Assembly (NCBI RefSeq): GCF_002078875.1
Contig: NC_034412.1
Location: 13,888,995 to 13,952,994 of the forward strand
Direction of reading: 5' to 3'
Source of the DNA: Numida meleagris
Taxonomy: Eukaryota; Chordata; Aves; Galliformes; Numididae
DNA length: 64,000 bases
Shown: one piece after another, positions 39,401-51,545 of the stretch
Numbering within the stretch: the stretch's first letter is position 1
Layout of the letters: each line of letters begins with the position of its first letter
Made by a program: the position numbers and the translations under genes
The notes under the pieces: generated by a model
What the model was told of the DNA's origin: nothing
Databases searched by the model: none
What the model saw: only the letters and a program-made list of their open reading frames with translations

Positions 39401-40999
39401 GTCCAGATACTCCTTTCTATCCCCATCTCCTTTTCCCATCTGTTTCCTAACTGCATGAAATCATCACAGGGCTGGCAACTTCCATCTTGCCTAAACCACT
39501 GACAATGTTATGATTCAACATATGGATAACTATTGCAACGTGGAATGGAAACACACATAGTTCATTGCATTGGAAGCCCATCATTGCAGCCAGATGGAAG
39601 AAGGTTCCATCAGAGGAAGCTGACTTCTGAACTATAAAAGCTGTAGTTATACTCTATAAAGATGAAATTACAGCAAGGAAGGAGGGGTCTTACTTAGCCC
39701 ATGTAAATCAGCAGTAGTCAGAGTTGCTTCAGATGTGTTCAATCAGCAGTCATCTGGGTAGTGCAATTAATGAGGAGGAAGGGTGAAAGGCATGGGAAAT
39801 CAGTGATGAAGATGGCAAAGCCTTCACAGTATTTACAAAGGAACAGTAGCTCTCTTTTAATACTCACCCTTTGTTCGTTACATCCATCACATGAAATGAA
39901 TAAAGTTGTCATGTGCTGCAAACTGAGCTAAAGAAGAGAAGAAAGAGAAGATGAGCCTTCCCCATCTCCAGCATTTCAGGTAGAAACATTGTCTTTCCCT
40001 GAAGAAGTGACTAGAAGGCTGTTCTCTCTGAAGCAGCTCTTCAGCCCTTTCGCGCTCAGGCATGGTTCATCTTCCACAATGATTTTTGCAGAGAAGCTGT
40101 AAAACCTAATGTGTAAAACAAGCCAGGCAGACTAGAGATTACTTACATCTTCTTCTAAGAGACCTTTTTCATATCTTCCAGCTAGTCTTTATTATACTGT
40201 AAGAAAAACAGAAAACCACAGAATGAGCTCCTGCTGGGCTTTGCCTGTCCTTGAATTCATCTCACTCTGCATATCTAAGCATCCAAACCTCTTTCATTCA
40301 GGAGCCTCACTAGCATACCTCCTGTACAGATGCTGAAATGAGGCAACATTGCAGTTGTTCATTAGACAGTAATAAAATAAAAAGAAGAAAAAAATTTCAA
40401 GATTAGTCTGTGGAAAACCATGGGACAGAAGGAATTGTCAGCAATTCCTTCACTGGCAGCGATACTTCAACAATAAAAAAGAAATATCAAGTAAGATGTT
40501 ACTAGTTTCATGTCATAAATACTCAATAACCTGAGCATTTCTCTTTGAGTTTAGATTAGTAATTCATACCTATTTCCCCAAAGAAATGATTTACCTTTTT
40601 GAATGATAAATTCAACACATCAGTATTTTACATGAATTAGGGGTAGTATCTGAAAATAGCAGGGATTCATTATAGAATAATACTAAAACTATATATATAT
40701 TCCAAAGTAAAAGTTGAAAAATCTCTTTTCAGTTATAGCAAATCACATTCTGTGGGTATATTTCATTGAAATTATTATGTCTGTTTTCACTCAGCCATAA
40801 GCCTATGAAATACTAGAGCTAAGCTAGAGTGAAATAAACAGAAATATATGGGTGTTGTGTTTTTTTTTTTTAACAAGTACATCAAGACGAGCTTAAAAGC
40901 CCATCTAGCAGTAATATAGCATTTAAACATGCCTCACATTGCCTGACCCAATAAGTGCATGAGAGTCTTTAACAAGGGCCTGTTAAGTAGTTCGACCCT

Positions 41000-42000
41000 A
41001 ATAAGAAATCTCCCATAGCCATTTTATTTTCAAAGAATCAGGCTAAATGTTACTGAAATTCTACTCTTACTATCTGAAAATAGTTTCTCTTTGGTTGCCT
41101 CCCTTTAATTTATCCTCAGCTCCAATAAGAACTGAGCTGCCACCCCAGTCTTGTTATTATGGGCGCGATCCAGTCGGTGGCTGAGAGGCCCAGCACTGCT
41201 CGGAGCCGCTCATTTCAGGGGATGTCCTGCACCTTGCACTGCTGAGCACGGCGTGAATCACCCGGGCTATATTCATCATGTCTCTCCCAAGCCATCCAAT
41301 CAGAAATTACTTCGTTGCTTTCGCTCATTTATAATTATAGCCATGAACAGACCAAATGAGCAAAAGATTAATGGTGCTAGCAAACATTTCCAGGGTATAA
41401 TCAGCTGTCGACCCATAATTACTCAAAAGATTGAATGAGTGGCTTTGAAATTACAAGGAGAGTTACATTCCTTCACTGAGACTGAGCAGCAAGACATGAG
41501 TGCCCATGAAAACCCGTGCTACGATTTTTGTCTGCGGTCCATCCTCTGGTATTTATGACATGCTTGCTCCAGCCTCGAGGTCCAATCCTGCACTACTGAA
41601 GTCAGTGTGCACCATAAGCGAAAAGTATCCTGCTGACCGAGCCTTAAGCCAGACCTTCTGCACTGAGGGAGGTCTTAAGCATCTGGCCCAGGGCCAGGTC
41701 TGATCCCCAGTTTTTGCTTTAATTGCATTAATTTGTACATGATTTATTTAGGCACAAAAAGCTGTAAATTAAACCCTGCAGAGTGCATCTTATAAACCCC
41801 GCTGACCAGGGCTGGTCTTGTAAAAACTTCAGTCCCATCACCCCATAAACTCTAAAATGCTTTGCAGGACTTCAAATGAGTGGTGTTGAAATGGACAGTT
41901 AATCATGAGTAATTTAAAGGCTTGCATTTGTTAAAGTTTAGGGATGCAGAAAAGAATATAATGGAAAAGGAACTGGCATTCAAGAAAACGAGCTTAAAGA
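41000..42000. promoter_or_regulatory. Candidate conserved non-coding (enhancer-like) block
   Basis: This stretch differs in texture from its surroundings. It has low homopolymer content, scattered CpG (GGGCGCGATCCAGTCGGTGG at 41161), and several homeodomain/POU-like cores: TTTAATTGCATTAATTT near 41719, TAATCATGAGTAATTTAAAG near 41900, and CATTTATAATTATAGCC near 41326. There is no supported reading frame; the longest open frame is 95 codons with no motif. The look is that of vertebrate conserved non-coding elements, but conservation cannot be seen from one sequence. Confidence 0.3.
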
Positions 42001-45000
42001 AAAGAAGTTTTAAACATTTACTGTGGGATGAATAGGATCTGGAGGAAAAATGCACTCATGAAATTGTCTGAAACTGGGAGTCTATGTGAGCGTTTGTGTC
42101 TCTGTCAACAAACCATCGTAATGTAAAAAATGTTCCTCTGAAGTAAGTCTGTGGTATTAAACAGACTGAAGAGTGTCCCATGTGTTCAGCCAATAGAGGA
42201 GAGCAGGTCAGTACGTGTTTTCCAAGAGTTATCCTAAAGCTTACTTTTCTTTTGAGATTTCAGAAGCCTGTTCGAGTCTCCTAGAGTGGCAATTTGGGAA
42301 AACCGCTGGAGCAGGGAAGCTTGTCCCACAAGTATTCCCCTAAGGGTAGACATCAGATTTCATACTCTCTGTTACCGGAATGGGTTTTGGTCTGATTTTC
42401 TTTTCCTGACCCTGCTCTCTGTGAGTTTTATGGCTGTTCTGCCTGTCCACAGTGATCTCATTCTCTCCAGCCCACTTATTTAAGGTAAATAGAAACTGCT
42501 GTCTGACAAAACCTAGTTTTGACAGGTAGGTCTTTCTGAGTAATTTAAATAAGTAATTTAAGTTTATTTAAACAAAATTGGCATCAATTTAGTCTTATTT
42601 CCTACTTCCTGTGTGACATAAATGAGGAATCCCAGATGGCCCCAGAACAACTCCTGGCAGAATTTCTGCAGTGCTGGATTTGAGGAAGACAGTAGATGGG
42701 CTGGCGATGATTCCGCTCTGCTGGAGTGCCTTTACAGAAAGCCCTCAGCTTTCCAGCCTTCAGCAGGCATTGTGTGACAGGCTGACCACAGGAAAGGTGA
42801 GGAAATCTGAGAGCCACAGATCGTACTTATTTTAGTTCCTCCCTGGTTGGTCAAAATATCTTAAGTCTCTGCATCACACCTAACTATTTTGCCTCTTGAC
42901 AAGAAACCTTTTAGAGAGCAAAAAAGGTGGCAGCCAATAGAAACACATTGAGGAAAGTAAAAATACTATCTTTACATGAACAGTTAAATGCTGTTACCAG
43001 GAAAGTTGAGGTTGTGAGCAGAGTGTCCCTGACACAAGAAAGCAAGCAAGAAAATTTCACAACTGCAGAAGTAGGAGAATGTGCTTTTCTCCTTAGAAAC
43101 ATTTAGGAGCTAAATTCTATCTTTGTGTGTGGTTTTTTTTTCCTTTCATCCTCTACTCCATTATATTACACATGCATATAATTTTATTTTGTTAAAGGGG
43201 ATTTGAAGAGAAGGTGTGATCATGATCAGTAGTACAAAAACGTTTCTGCCCAGTAGGAGTTGCACCAATACTGATACACATAAGCGCTGAGCTCCACTTC
43301 AGGGCAAGCCTGAGATAGGCACACATACAAGCCTTTAATAGTAAAATGGACAGGAGTGGCTGAAATAATGCAGAAGTTTTAGGTTCCAGGAGGTCTGCTG
43401 TGAAAGTGAGATATATTCAGCCTGGTTGCTTCTCAGTTGTACTTCTTAGGTCAGCAGCAAAAGCACAGATGCCTTCTTTGGGACTGGCAGCTTGACTGGG
43501 AGGCACACCGTGAGCAGCAGCGTGGGTCTGGTTGACACAGTCTGCTCTGCATTCAAGGCAAGCAATATGTAGTTCAGTGCTCACCTGTCTCCAGTCCAGG
43601 AAATGACTGGAATAAATGGAGAACTTCCAATGGAGCATCGAGAGGGTTCTTCTCAAAACTTTTACAATTTTAATTATATTTTAGCCAGAATAATAGCTGC
43701 TTTGAACCTTTGAAATAATTTCCCAGCCTACAGTTCGTGCCGCTTTTGTTAGGATGCTCAGAAAGATGACAATTCTGATGATTTGTCAGGTTAGCTAAAC
43801 CTGACATTGGCAGTACATTCTGCTCCTTTAGTCTGGGCTGTAGGAGGGTATTTTTGGAGGTGATCTGGCTGCTTCCCTTCCAGATAATCCTAGGCCTGCA
43901 CTGTACAAGACAACCTACAGATTAATTCTACATTACAGAATGTGATGGAATGAAATTCCTTCCTATTTAAAGAAAACTAAACAGCAGCTTCCTCCAGAAC
44001 AGAAGAACATCATGATCACCATCAGGAGTCACAAGTAGCCCAGCAGCCCTCCAGTGCTGTGAATGGATGTTCATAAAATCACAGGCAGGATTAAAAATGT
44101 GGCCAAAATTGAACATAGACTGAGAATTACGTGTTGACAAGCCTGGGTCACTGTCTTTCTGCTGTTCCTTCTTCCTCAGGCCATCAAGAGGATACGTACA
44201 GTACAGAAGGCTGCAGCCAAAATCACTTTCACAGTGAAGCATGGAACTCACAATCCTCAACCTAATCGTGTCCTTGGGTAAGCTGTGCAGACAGGTTCTG
44301 TCACAGTGTACCTAAAGGAGGAAGCAAAGTTAGTAGGCAGAGAGCACACATCTCCAGCCCACTCCTAGTAAATAGCGAGGTAAAAGCAAACCTGTTATCA
44401 TAGCACAGAAAAGGGATAGATACAAGTACCCTTGTATAATCGTATGGACAGTGTTGCCTTTGATATGTATACGCTTAGTTTAAGTGTAGTCTGATAGCCA
44501 GAAAGAAGTAAGGGAAACCTTACAGCATCCATATCTGACTCTGGCAGGCAGCTACCTAGCAAATTATCACCTCCACAAAACCCTTACTTGCAGGAAAGTC
44601 TTATTAACGTGACTCTCATATTGTGCTTACATCTCCTCCTAGAACACAGAACCCTGCTGGAATAAGGCCAGCAAATCTCAGGATGGCTCGGCTGCAATGC
44701 TCCCCACAGATCGTGAGGAATATTGATCTTAATTCTTCTAGTTCAGTTCCTGAAGTGGGATTTGTACACCTGACCCAAGGAAGGAAAAAAAAAGAGGGGG
44801 GGGTAATACTGTTCTTGCTGCACTGCTTGTACTGACTATGTAAAAATTTGTATTAACTTCTAAGTTGTTTCCATCGATAGATTTCATGCAAATTATAAAG
44901 ACAAACATCACTTGCAGAAAACATTTTCATATAATTTCTGTTTTGTGTATTCTCAGTTTCAAAATGCTGACTCTTCACATTTTCTACCAAACCTCTATTT

Positions 45001-48000
45001 TCTTGCAAAATTCCTGTGTATCCAAAGCTGTGCTAGCACTGCATTAGCCTAGTCTCAAGATAAATGCCTCTTTCAAAAGCTCCGAGGGTCAGTACATATT
45101 CCATTCTCTGTATTTCAGGACAGAGACACGTGACTGTCTTTAGCTCAGTCTCCTTTTGTCATGCATTATCTTTTGCTCTGCCAGCTCTGTATGGAAATGA
45201 CTCAATGTCTCTAAGTCTGCCAGCCTGCTCCAACCTGGACTGGTGCTCAGAAACAGCAGCATTCATTTCCAGGTCTTTGGTAAACGCATTCAAAAATGAA
45301 TACAACATTTCCAGTCATGTGGCCTCCATCTCTTTTCAAGATCCTTTTGAAGTTGTCAGTTCATGAGATTCAAGAAACAGGTCCCAAGACTATATATCAC
45401 TTAATCATATCCCTTTGGCTGGAGTTTTGTTCTTGCCAGATGGAGTGCGTGTACCTAAACGGAACACAGCTCGATGGAGTTGTTGGATCTGGCCTCCAAG
45501 GTCAGTGCCATCTGACGGATTTCAGGCTGCCAGGTAACATAAAAGCCATGGTTTCTGCTTCTCAAAATAGTGTCCATGAAAGTCATTTTGAAACTGTAGT
45601 GCATGCAAGAAACTAGGAACTACTATCAGTGTTTCTAGTGTATCAACTGAAGGCAAAATGTTTTAATCTTGCCCTCCTAAATAGCACATTGATACTATTA
45701 GCCCCTTTAGAAGCTTTTTAAGATAATAAGAAGTGCTAAGTGAACTCCTTCCTTCAAACAGGAACATTAAGGCATCCCTGTAGATAATTAATTTCATTAT
45801 TGCTATCAGTTTGGCCAGTTTGGTAGTGCTTGTCACAGGAGGAGCATCAGACACCCTGCACAGCATTGCATTGGAAGCGTGCAAAAGCACACTGAGCAGA
45901 ACCCTAGCAAGCAGGAGACTAACCATCTGAATGATGATAAATCTACTGCTAAGTATTTACTGAGCCATGAGGGCTTCTCAAATCACTATATAAAAACATT
46001 GTGAAGTACTAGTATTGCCACAGGCTATTCACGTTACCCAGTTTGAAGGTTCACCCCCCTAGAGAACCACCCCGGCTTTCCAAGTCAAAGAGTAGAAATC
46101 ACTTGCTCAGAAACCAAATATAATCTTAAAGTTGTACCACACTTAAAGCAGCAACTAAAGCCAGAGAGAACATTATGATGCAATTTCCAAAGGAAAATAA
46201 AGGCAAGATAAAGGCAGAAGAAAATCCCCTCTAAATCACAATAACCCAAGAAAAATCATTTACCACTAAACCTAGCCTTTATTCTTTAGGCAAAATCTCA
46301 ATTGCAGCCTCTTTTGCTTCTTGGTACCTTGTGTATGTTTTTCCAAATTAGGGCCAGAGGATGAAGATTCCCATTGTTTCCATAAGAGCAGGCCATTTAA
46401 TACTGCTTTTCATATCTTCCCTCTGCCACTCATTAGCAGCCCAGCTTGCTGCATGTCAAAATGCATTTGCTCTGTTGAATTATTACAAATGTTTCTCCAC
46501 TCTCTTGTATTTAGATGGAAAATGTTGCAATGTTTATGCTGTTGGAAAAGAAAGTAAAGATTTTTTTTTTTGCAACAAAGGGAGTGGGTAATGGGGGAGG
46601 AGGGGAGGCATGTGGCGAATTAGATAGCTCTCCAACATAATTCCAATGTTTTGTTCCCCCTATGCTCTAGGACTATAATTGAGACATCTGATGGTGCAGC
46701 TGAATATAAGCTTCCATAAACAAGCACTGTACATTTGAACACAACTGCACGTAGACTATCCACATACTTTTTCCACTCTGGCTGTTCCTCCCTGCAGGCA
46801 ATTGGTGAAGATATTTTGGCCACAACTCTGCTGTAGATTACTCCACATTTTAGTCTGATTGGAGTGAGGAAAAAACTACTGGTTTAATGTCCATGATTTT
46901 CAGCCAGCAATTCCTCTCCTTTAAAAGGAATCATCACTCCCAGGCTGACCTCCAAGGCAGAGCTCTCCTTGTGACAGCATATACCCTTCAACAGTGAATT
47001 TACTACATCTTCTGAATTTTTACTGGCTCTGATTGCTTTTGATCCAGTGCAAACAGGGAACACTAGGCCAGGATTTGCTTTACAATAACCATTTATATCA
47101 TTTACTTTTTCTTTTTGTCCCAGAGAAAGCTAACCTTTTTCCCAAGGAATTTCTCTGAAGTGAGTCACAGAAGTCAGCTGCTGCCCAAGCACTTACAGGA
47201 AAGATGGATTTACATTTTATGTGCATTTTTAGGAAAACTCTCCTGTCACACTATACATCTCTATGACTAAATTAGGTCATTCTTTTCCTTTTTGCCTCTT
47301 TGCATTGTAGAAGAGAGTAGTCGTGATCTATCAGTCTGTCATCATGCAAAAGGTTTGATTATGAGTTTGCCCATCCACTTCTAACTCCCCACAGACTTCA
47401 GCCTGTGATTCCCATCAGTTTGAGGCTCCATAATCAGAGCATGACTGGGCAGAGAAAGGCTTTGATAGTTCAGCAAGTAAACATGTAAAAACACCTAATT
47501 TAGATTATGAGTGGTTGACAGCAAGGAAACAGCAACTCTCTGTGATGTGGTCTCTTCCTAACATGCTGAAGAATATTTGGCAGTCAGCAAAGATTCAGAA
47601 AACAGGTACCAGCAAGGGTCTCCTCCTCCACGTACATTGTGCCTGAGGAGGCTGTCCGTGACAGGTCACTGGGAGGCAGCATTCATCACCGTTCAACAGG
47701 ACTACAGCCATGCTGCACAGCACCTTGGTCCTCTCCAGGTGCCCCAAGTCTGCCCCTGGCAGCTATGCTGTAGGGAATCTTGTGCCTTTTTGGTGGTAAC
47801 AGAGGATGCAAATGCTGCTTCCACATGTTTGATTCCTTTGAATGTCTTCTATAGATTTTAAATGTATGGGATAAGTTTTAGGCTTGCACTAAATCTCATC
47901 CGGGAATCACATACATAGACTTTCAAACCAAAGTACCCCGTTGCACTGCCAAATGCTCAGCTATTAGCAAACGACTAACGGAACTCAGCTTAGTTACTGC

Positions 48001-48164
48001 TTTACAGGCACAGCGATCTCCAAGGAAGAGGCTACTAACTACATCTGCTGAAATCGTTAATTCAAGTGTCATTATTTAGGGAATTCCCTGACACATGGAA
48101 AGATTAAAAACCTAACGTGTGGGGTTAAAAGGAATGTAGTACCTTCATAATTCTATTTGCTTGC

Positions 48165-48184
48165 TTTTTTTTTTTTTTTTTTTT
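48165..48184 (+). repeat. T20 homopolymer
   Basis: Twenty consecutive T about 95 bases left of the CR1 copy. It is separated from the CR1 3' end by unique sequence, so it is not its tail. Confidence 0.85.
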
Positions 48185-48277
48185 GGTTGAGGCAGGGGAA
48201 TCATAATTCTTATATATTAATGCAAGAAGAGATACTTGATCATCTGTTTTGACCTGAATATCACACTCTCTACATTC

Positions 48278-49316
48278 ATAGAATCATAGAATGGCCTGGG
48301 TTGAAAAGGACCACAATGATCACCTAGTTTCAACCCTCCTGCTATGTGCAGGGTTGCCAACCACTAGACCAGGCTGCCCAGAGCCACATCCAGCCTCGCC
48401 TTGAATGCCTCCAGGGATGGGGCATCCACAACCTCATTGGGCAACTTGTTCCAGCGCATCACCACCCTCTGAGTGAAAAACTTCCTCCTAACATCTAACC
48501 TAAACTTCCTCTGTCTTAGTTTAAAACCATTCGCCTTTGTCCTATCACTATCCACCCATGTAAACAGTTGTAAACAATCGTTCCCCCTCCTGTTTATATG
48601 CTCCCTTCAAGTATTGGAAGGCCACAATGAGGTCTCCCCGGAGCCTTCTCTTCTCCAAACTAAACAAGCCCAGTTCCCTCAACTTTTCTTCACAGGAGAG
48701 GTGCTCCAGCCCTCTGATCATCTTAGTGGCCCTCCTCTGAACCTGTTCCAAGAGCTCTGCGTCTTTCTTGTGCTGGGGGCCCCAGGCCTGGACGCAGTAC
48801 TCCAGATGGGGCCTCACAAGAGCTGAGTAGAGGGGGACCACCACCTCCCTCTCCCTGCTGGCCACTCCTCTTTTAATGCAGCCCAGAACATAGTTGGCTT
48901 TCTGGGCTGCCAGCGCACACTGCTGGCTCATGTCCAGCTTCTTGTCCACCAGGACTCCCAAGTCCTTCTCCGCGGGGCTACTCTCGAGGAGATCTTCCCC
49001 CCAGTTTGTATAAATACCTCGGATTGCCCCAGCCCAAGTGCAGCACCTTGCATTTGGCCTTGATGAACCTCATTAGGTTCTCATGGGCCCACTTCTTCAG
49101 CCTGTCCAGGTCCCTCTGGATGGCTTCCCTTCCCCCTGCTGTATTGACTGCACCGCTCAGCTTGGTGTCATCTGCAAACTTGCTGAGGGTGCACTCGATG
49201 CCATTGTCTATGTCATTGATAAAGATGTTGAAGAGCACTGGTCCCAAGACCGACCCCTGAGGGACATCACCTGTGACCAGCCTCCATCCTGACATAGAAT
49301 CATTAATCACAAGAAC
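48278..49316 (-). mobile_element. CR1 LINE, 5'-truncated, with broken reverse-transcriptase ORF
   Basis: About 1.04 kb of CR1 in reverse orientation. Reading the minus strand, it begins inside the reverse transcriptase with [20 protein letters not shown] and the catalytic FADDTKL motif (within 49319-48978). It continues in another frame with [20 protein letters not shown] and [15 protein letters not shown] (48961-48548), then in a third frame with [20 protein letters not shown] and KLPNEVV (48555-48364). It ends at the CATAGAATCATAGAATGG-type 3' terminus. At least two frame changes and the missing 5' two-thirds make it non-functional. The subfamily resembles those common in chicken and other galliforms. 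Confidence 0.95.
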
Positions 49317-49657
49317 CATTAATCACAAATTCCTCTTACACGCCTTTGTATCATAGCCAAAAAAGTGAGTTATGTTAATACCTTTTGGTCCTCAGCAGAC
49401 TGAACTGTTGATGCCATGCTGACAGTCTGTTAGCAGTCACCAGCTATTAGCAGCATTTTGTAGGAAGGCATTTGCAAATACCTTATCAGTACAGCCTTAC
49501 TTCAGCAGCAAAAAGGACACACAGCCTCAGTTATCATAGCCTGGCTGGGATGGATGTGCCATGTTCTTCCTCCTGGTTGAAGAGAAAACGCTTTAATTGG
49601 TATGAGTGGCAGGTGGGTAGCTCAGGTGGAGAGGAATGTAACTGTCTCAAGGAAAGA

Positions 49658-49733
49658 ATCACAGAATCGCTCAGGTTGGAAAAGACCTTCAAAACAAATA
49701 AGTCCAGCCTCAACCTAACCATACTATCCTAAC
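49658..49733 (-). repeat. Short CR1 3' fragment
   Basis: GAATCACAGAATCGCTCAGG, then TTGGAAAAGACCTTCAAAAC and AAGTCCAGCCTCAACCTAAC on the plus strand is the reversed terminal part of a CR1 (other subfamilies than the 48.3 kb copy). Confidence 0.8.
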
Positions 49734-50581
49734 GAAAGGATGAAGTTCCAGGAACTGTGACAATTCTCCACATACCTGTAATCAAGGAGCACCCAAGCAT
49801 GTCTCCAAGGAGCGTGCTGATCACACTTAACTTCTTAACTGCCCCAGGCTGCTGCTTGATTAAGGTGTAATTCTAAGCTCTGTTACTTTTAGCATCATTC
49901 TTTTGTTTCTTTTCTGTTGACAGATATATTGAATTTTTAAATGGTCAGATTCTAGTCTCAAATTTATATTAACTAAAAATCCCCAACTCTGTGCCTGGAT
50001 AGAAATATTGATGTGGGTGGATCTGAGCTGAGTCTAGGAGTCCTCTGGCCTGGGCAGTTAATTGCCTTTGACTTTGCTGAGCTCAGTAGGATTTTGAGGT
50101 CAAACATATTTCATTAAAGTTTACACCTCATTACCTCTTTAAAAAGATAAAAACTTGACTAGTGCTTATTTCTGTTCGCAAATTCGGTTTGAGTTTATCT
50201 GATGGTGAAAGCATTTGCTGAATTTCACTACATAATTACCGAAGTGCTAACCCCCAGGAAAAAACTGTTTGCTGTAAAAATTTTGTATTTGCTGCTTAAG
50301 AGGCGTTGATTAGTTCATGTTTTACTTTGGTACTGCATGGTAGTATCTCCCTTAAAGCATATATAACCACCAATGATTTTCATAATTTATTTTTCATAAA
50401 TTTAACATGCACTTTTGCATAAACTGCTTCTGCAACTTAATGACATAAATTGAGCACAGACAACGAACATAAAGTTAGTTGATTTATTCAACAGAGATTT
50501 TACCTTCCTGTCTCTTGCTCTGTTCTCTACCATGAAAATATTAACTATATGCTCTTATTTGCTTTTTTTTTTCCCCCATAG

Positions 50582-50605
50582 GAAAAAGTGTGCTGCAACA
50601 CACAG
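50582..50605 (+). other. Candidate plus-strand microexon (24 nt)
   Basis: A 24-base segment sits between a near-ideal acceptor (ten T, five C, then ATAG ending at 50581) and a perfect consensus donor (CAG|gtaagt, GT at 50606-50607). Its length is a multiple of three, and the frame read as EKVCCNTQ is open. It is 165 nt upstream of a second acceptor-bearing segment with which it stays in frame. No transcript is known to me here. It could be chance, or the end of an unannotated non-coding RNA or small gene. Confidence 0.3.
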
Positions 50606-50770
50606 GTAAGTTCTTGTTCGTTTCAATGGCTGGCTCTATTGCTTGGTGCATTTTAATGTTAGCTCACCACCTCTCATGGCCTTTCCAAAGTTTGTTCAGT
50701 GGAAGAAGACAGGGCACAGTGAGCCCTTGTCTGTGTTGAACAGCTTTGCTTGTATTTCTTTTCTACACAG

Positions 50771-50915
50771 TCTGGCAACAAGCAGAATACAGACACAGAA
50801 CACCAGCAAGCTTAGCCTCAGTCTACTGAATGGCCTACATTTTCCAGGAGCCACACATTCTGCTTCCTGAAAAATGAGAAATTTGCTGAAACAATAAAGC
50901 CTTTGCTCCATTGTA
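50771..50915 (+). other. Candidate plus-strand terminal exon with poly(A) signal
   Basis: A strong acceptor (TGTATTTCTTTTCTACACAG ending at 50770) precedes about 145 bases that contain AATAAA at 50893-50898. Spliced to the 24-nt segment upstream, the frame continues SGNKQNTDTEHQQA and stops at TAG 50813-50815, leaving a short 3' UTR. Expected cleavage would be near 50915. The product end is not recognised. No upstream exons could be assigned with confidence. Confidence 0.28.
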
Positions 50916-51265
50916 CAGCCATACTCAAAGGGATTTTAAAAAGTAAAAAAAAATACTGAAGTCACTGTTGTACATCAGTTAAAAAGCAGGACTGCCTGCA
51001 GGAATGAAAGACAACAGGATTTAGCTGCTAAGGTCTAAGTTTCTGGCACATGTACACAGCACCTGTATAATTAGAAATTCCCTGGGCCAGACATTGTTCT
51101 GTCTCATACCACGTGGAGAGCCACAGCAAAACCAGGAGACAGCACTCGAGCTGAACAAGTAGCTGGGAAATGTCACTAACAAAATGTAAAGGCTGCAGAA
51201 CTGAGCTCCTCAGTAGTGCGCACAACAGCTCAGGGATGTGATGGGCTGCAGTGAAACAGAATGCA

Positions 51266-51545
51266 TAGAATCATTAAGGTTGGAAAAGACCTCTAAGATC
51301 ATCTAGTCCAACCATCCACCTTCCACCAATACTGCCCACTAAACTATGTCCCTCGGTGCCACATCTACCCTTTTCTTGAACACCTCTGGGGGTGGTGACT
51401 CCACAACTTCCCTGGGGAGCCTGTTCCTGTGCCTGACCACTATTTTGGAGAAGTTTTTCCTAATATCCAACATGAACCTCTCCTGGAGCAACTTGAGGCC
51501 ATCCCTTCTCTTCCTATGAAAGCAGATGGTCACATAGCCACATTC
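51266..51545 (-). repeat. CR1 LINE 3' fragment, 280 bp
   Basis: Begins CATAGAATCATTAAGGTTGG, then AAAAGACCTCTAAGATCATC and TAGTCCAACCATCCACC, and continues into the reversed end of ORF2. Read on the minus strand, blocks such as GLKLLQERFMLDIRKNFSK and NRLPREVVESPPPEVFKK are the degenerate CR1 ORF2 C-terminus. It is truncated near 51545. Confidence 0.9.

Larger units (their letters stand above)
36760..48277. other. Intergenic region, PLOD2 side
   Basis: No protein-coding gene recognised. It is mostly AT-rich, with short open frames only. A block at about 41.0-42.0 kb stands out as candidate conserved non-coding sequence (listed separately). Isolated acceptor-like sites on the plus strand, for example TGTATTTCAG ending at 45118, have no convincing partner. 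Confidence 0.65.

Noticed and set aside
42262..42290. GTTCGAGTC, resembling a tRNA T-loop
   Set aside because: No flanking 5-bp stem, no A-box upstream and no acceptor stem; chance match.
45119..45289. Possible plus-strand exon after the acceptor TGTATTTCAG
   Set aside because: Acceptor is good, but the only donors nearby (gtcttt, gtaaac) are poor and no partner exon could be fixed in frame.
48978..49319. Reverse-transcriptase open frame as a host gene
   Set aside because: It is the truncated ORF2 of a CR1 LINE, followed by frameshifts; not a functional gene.
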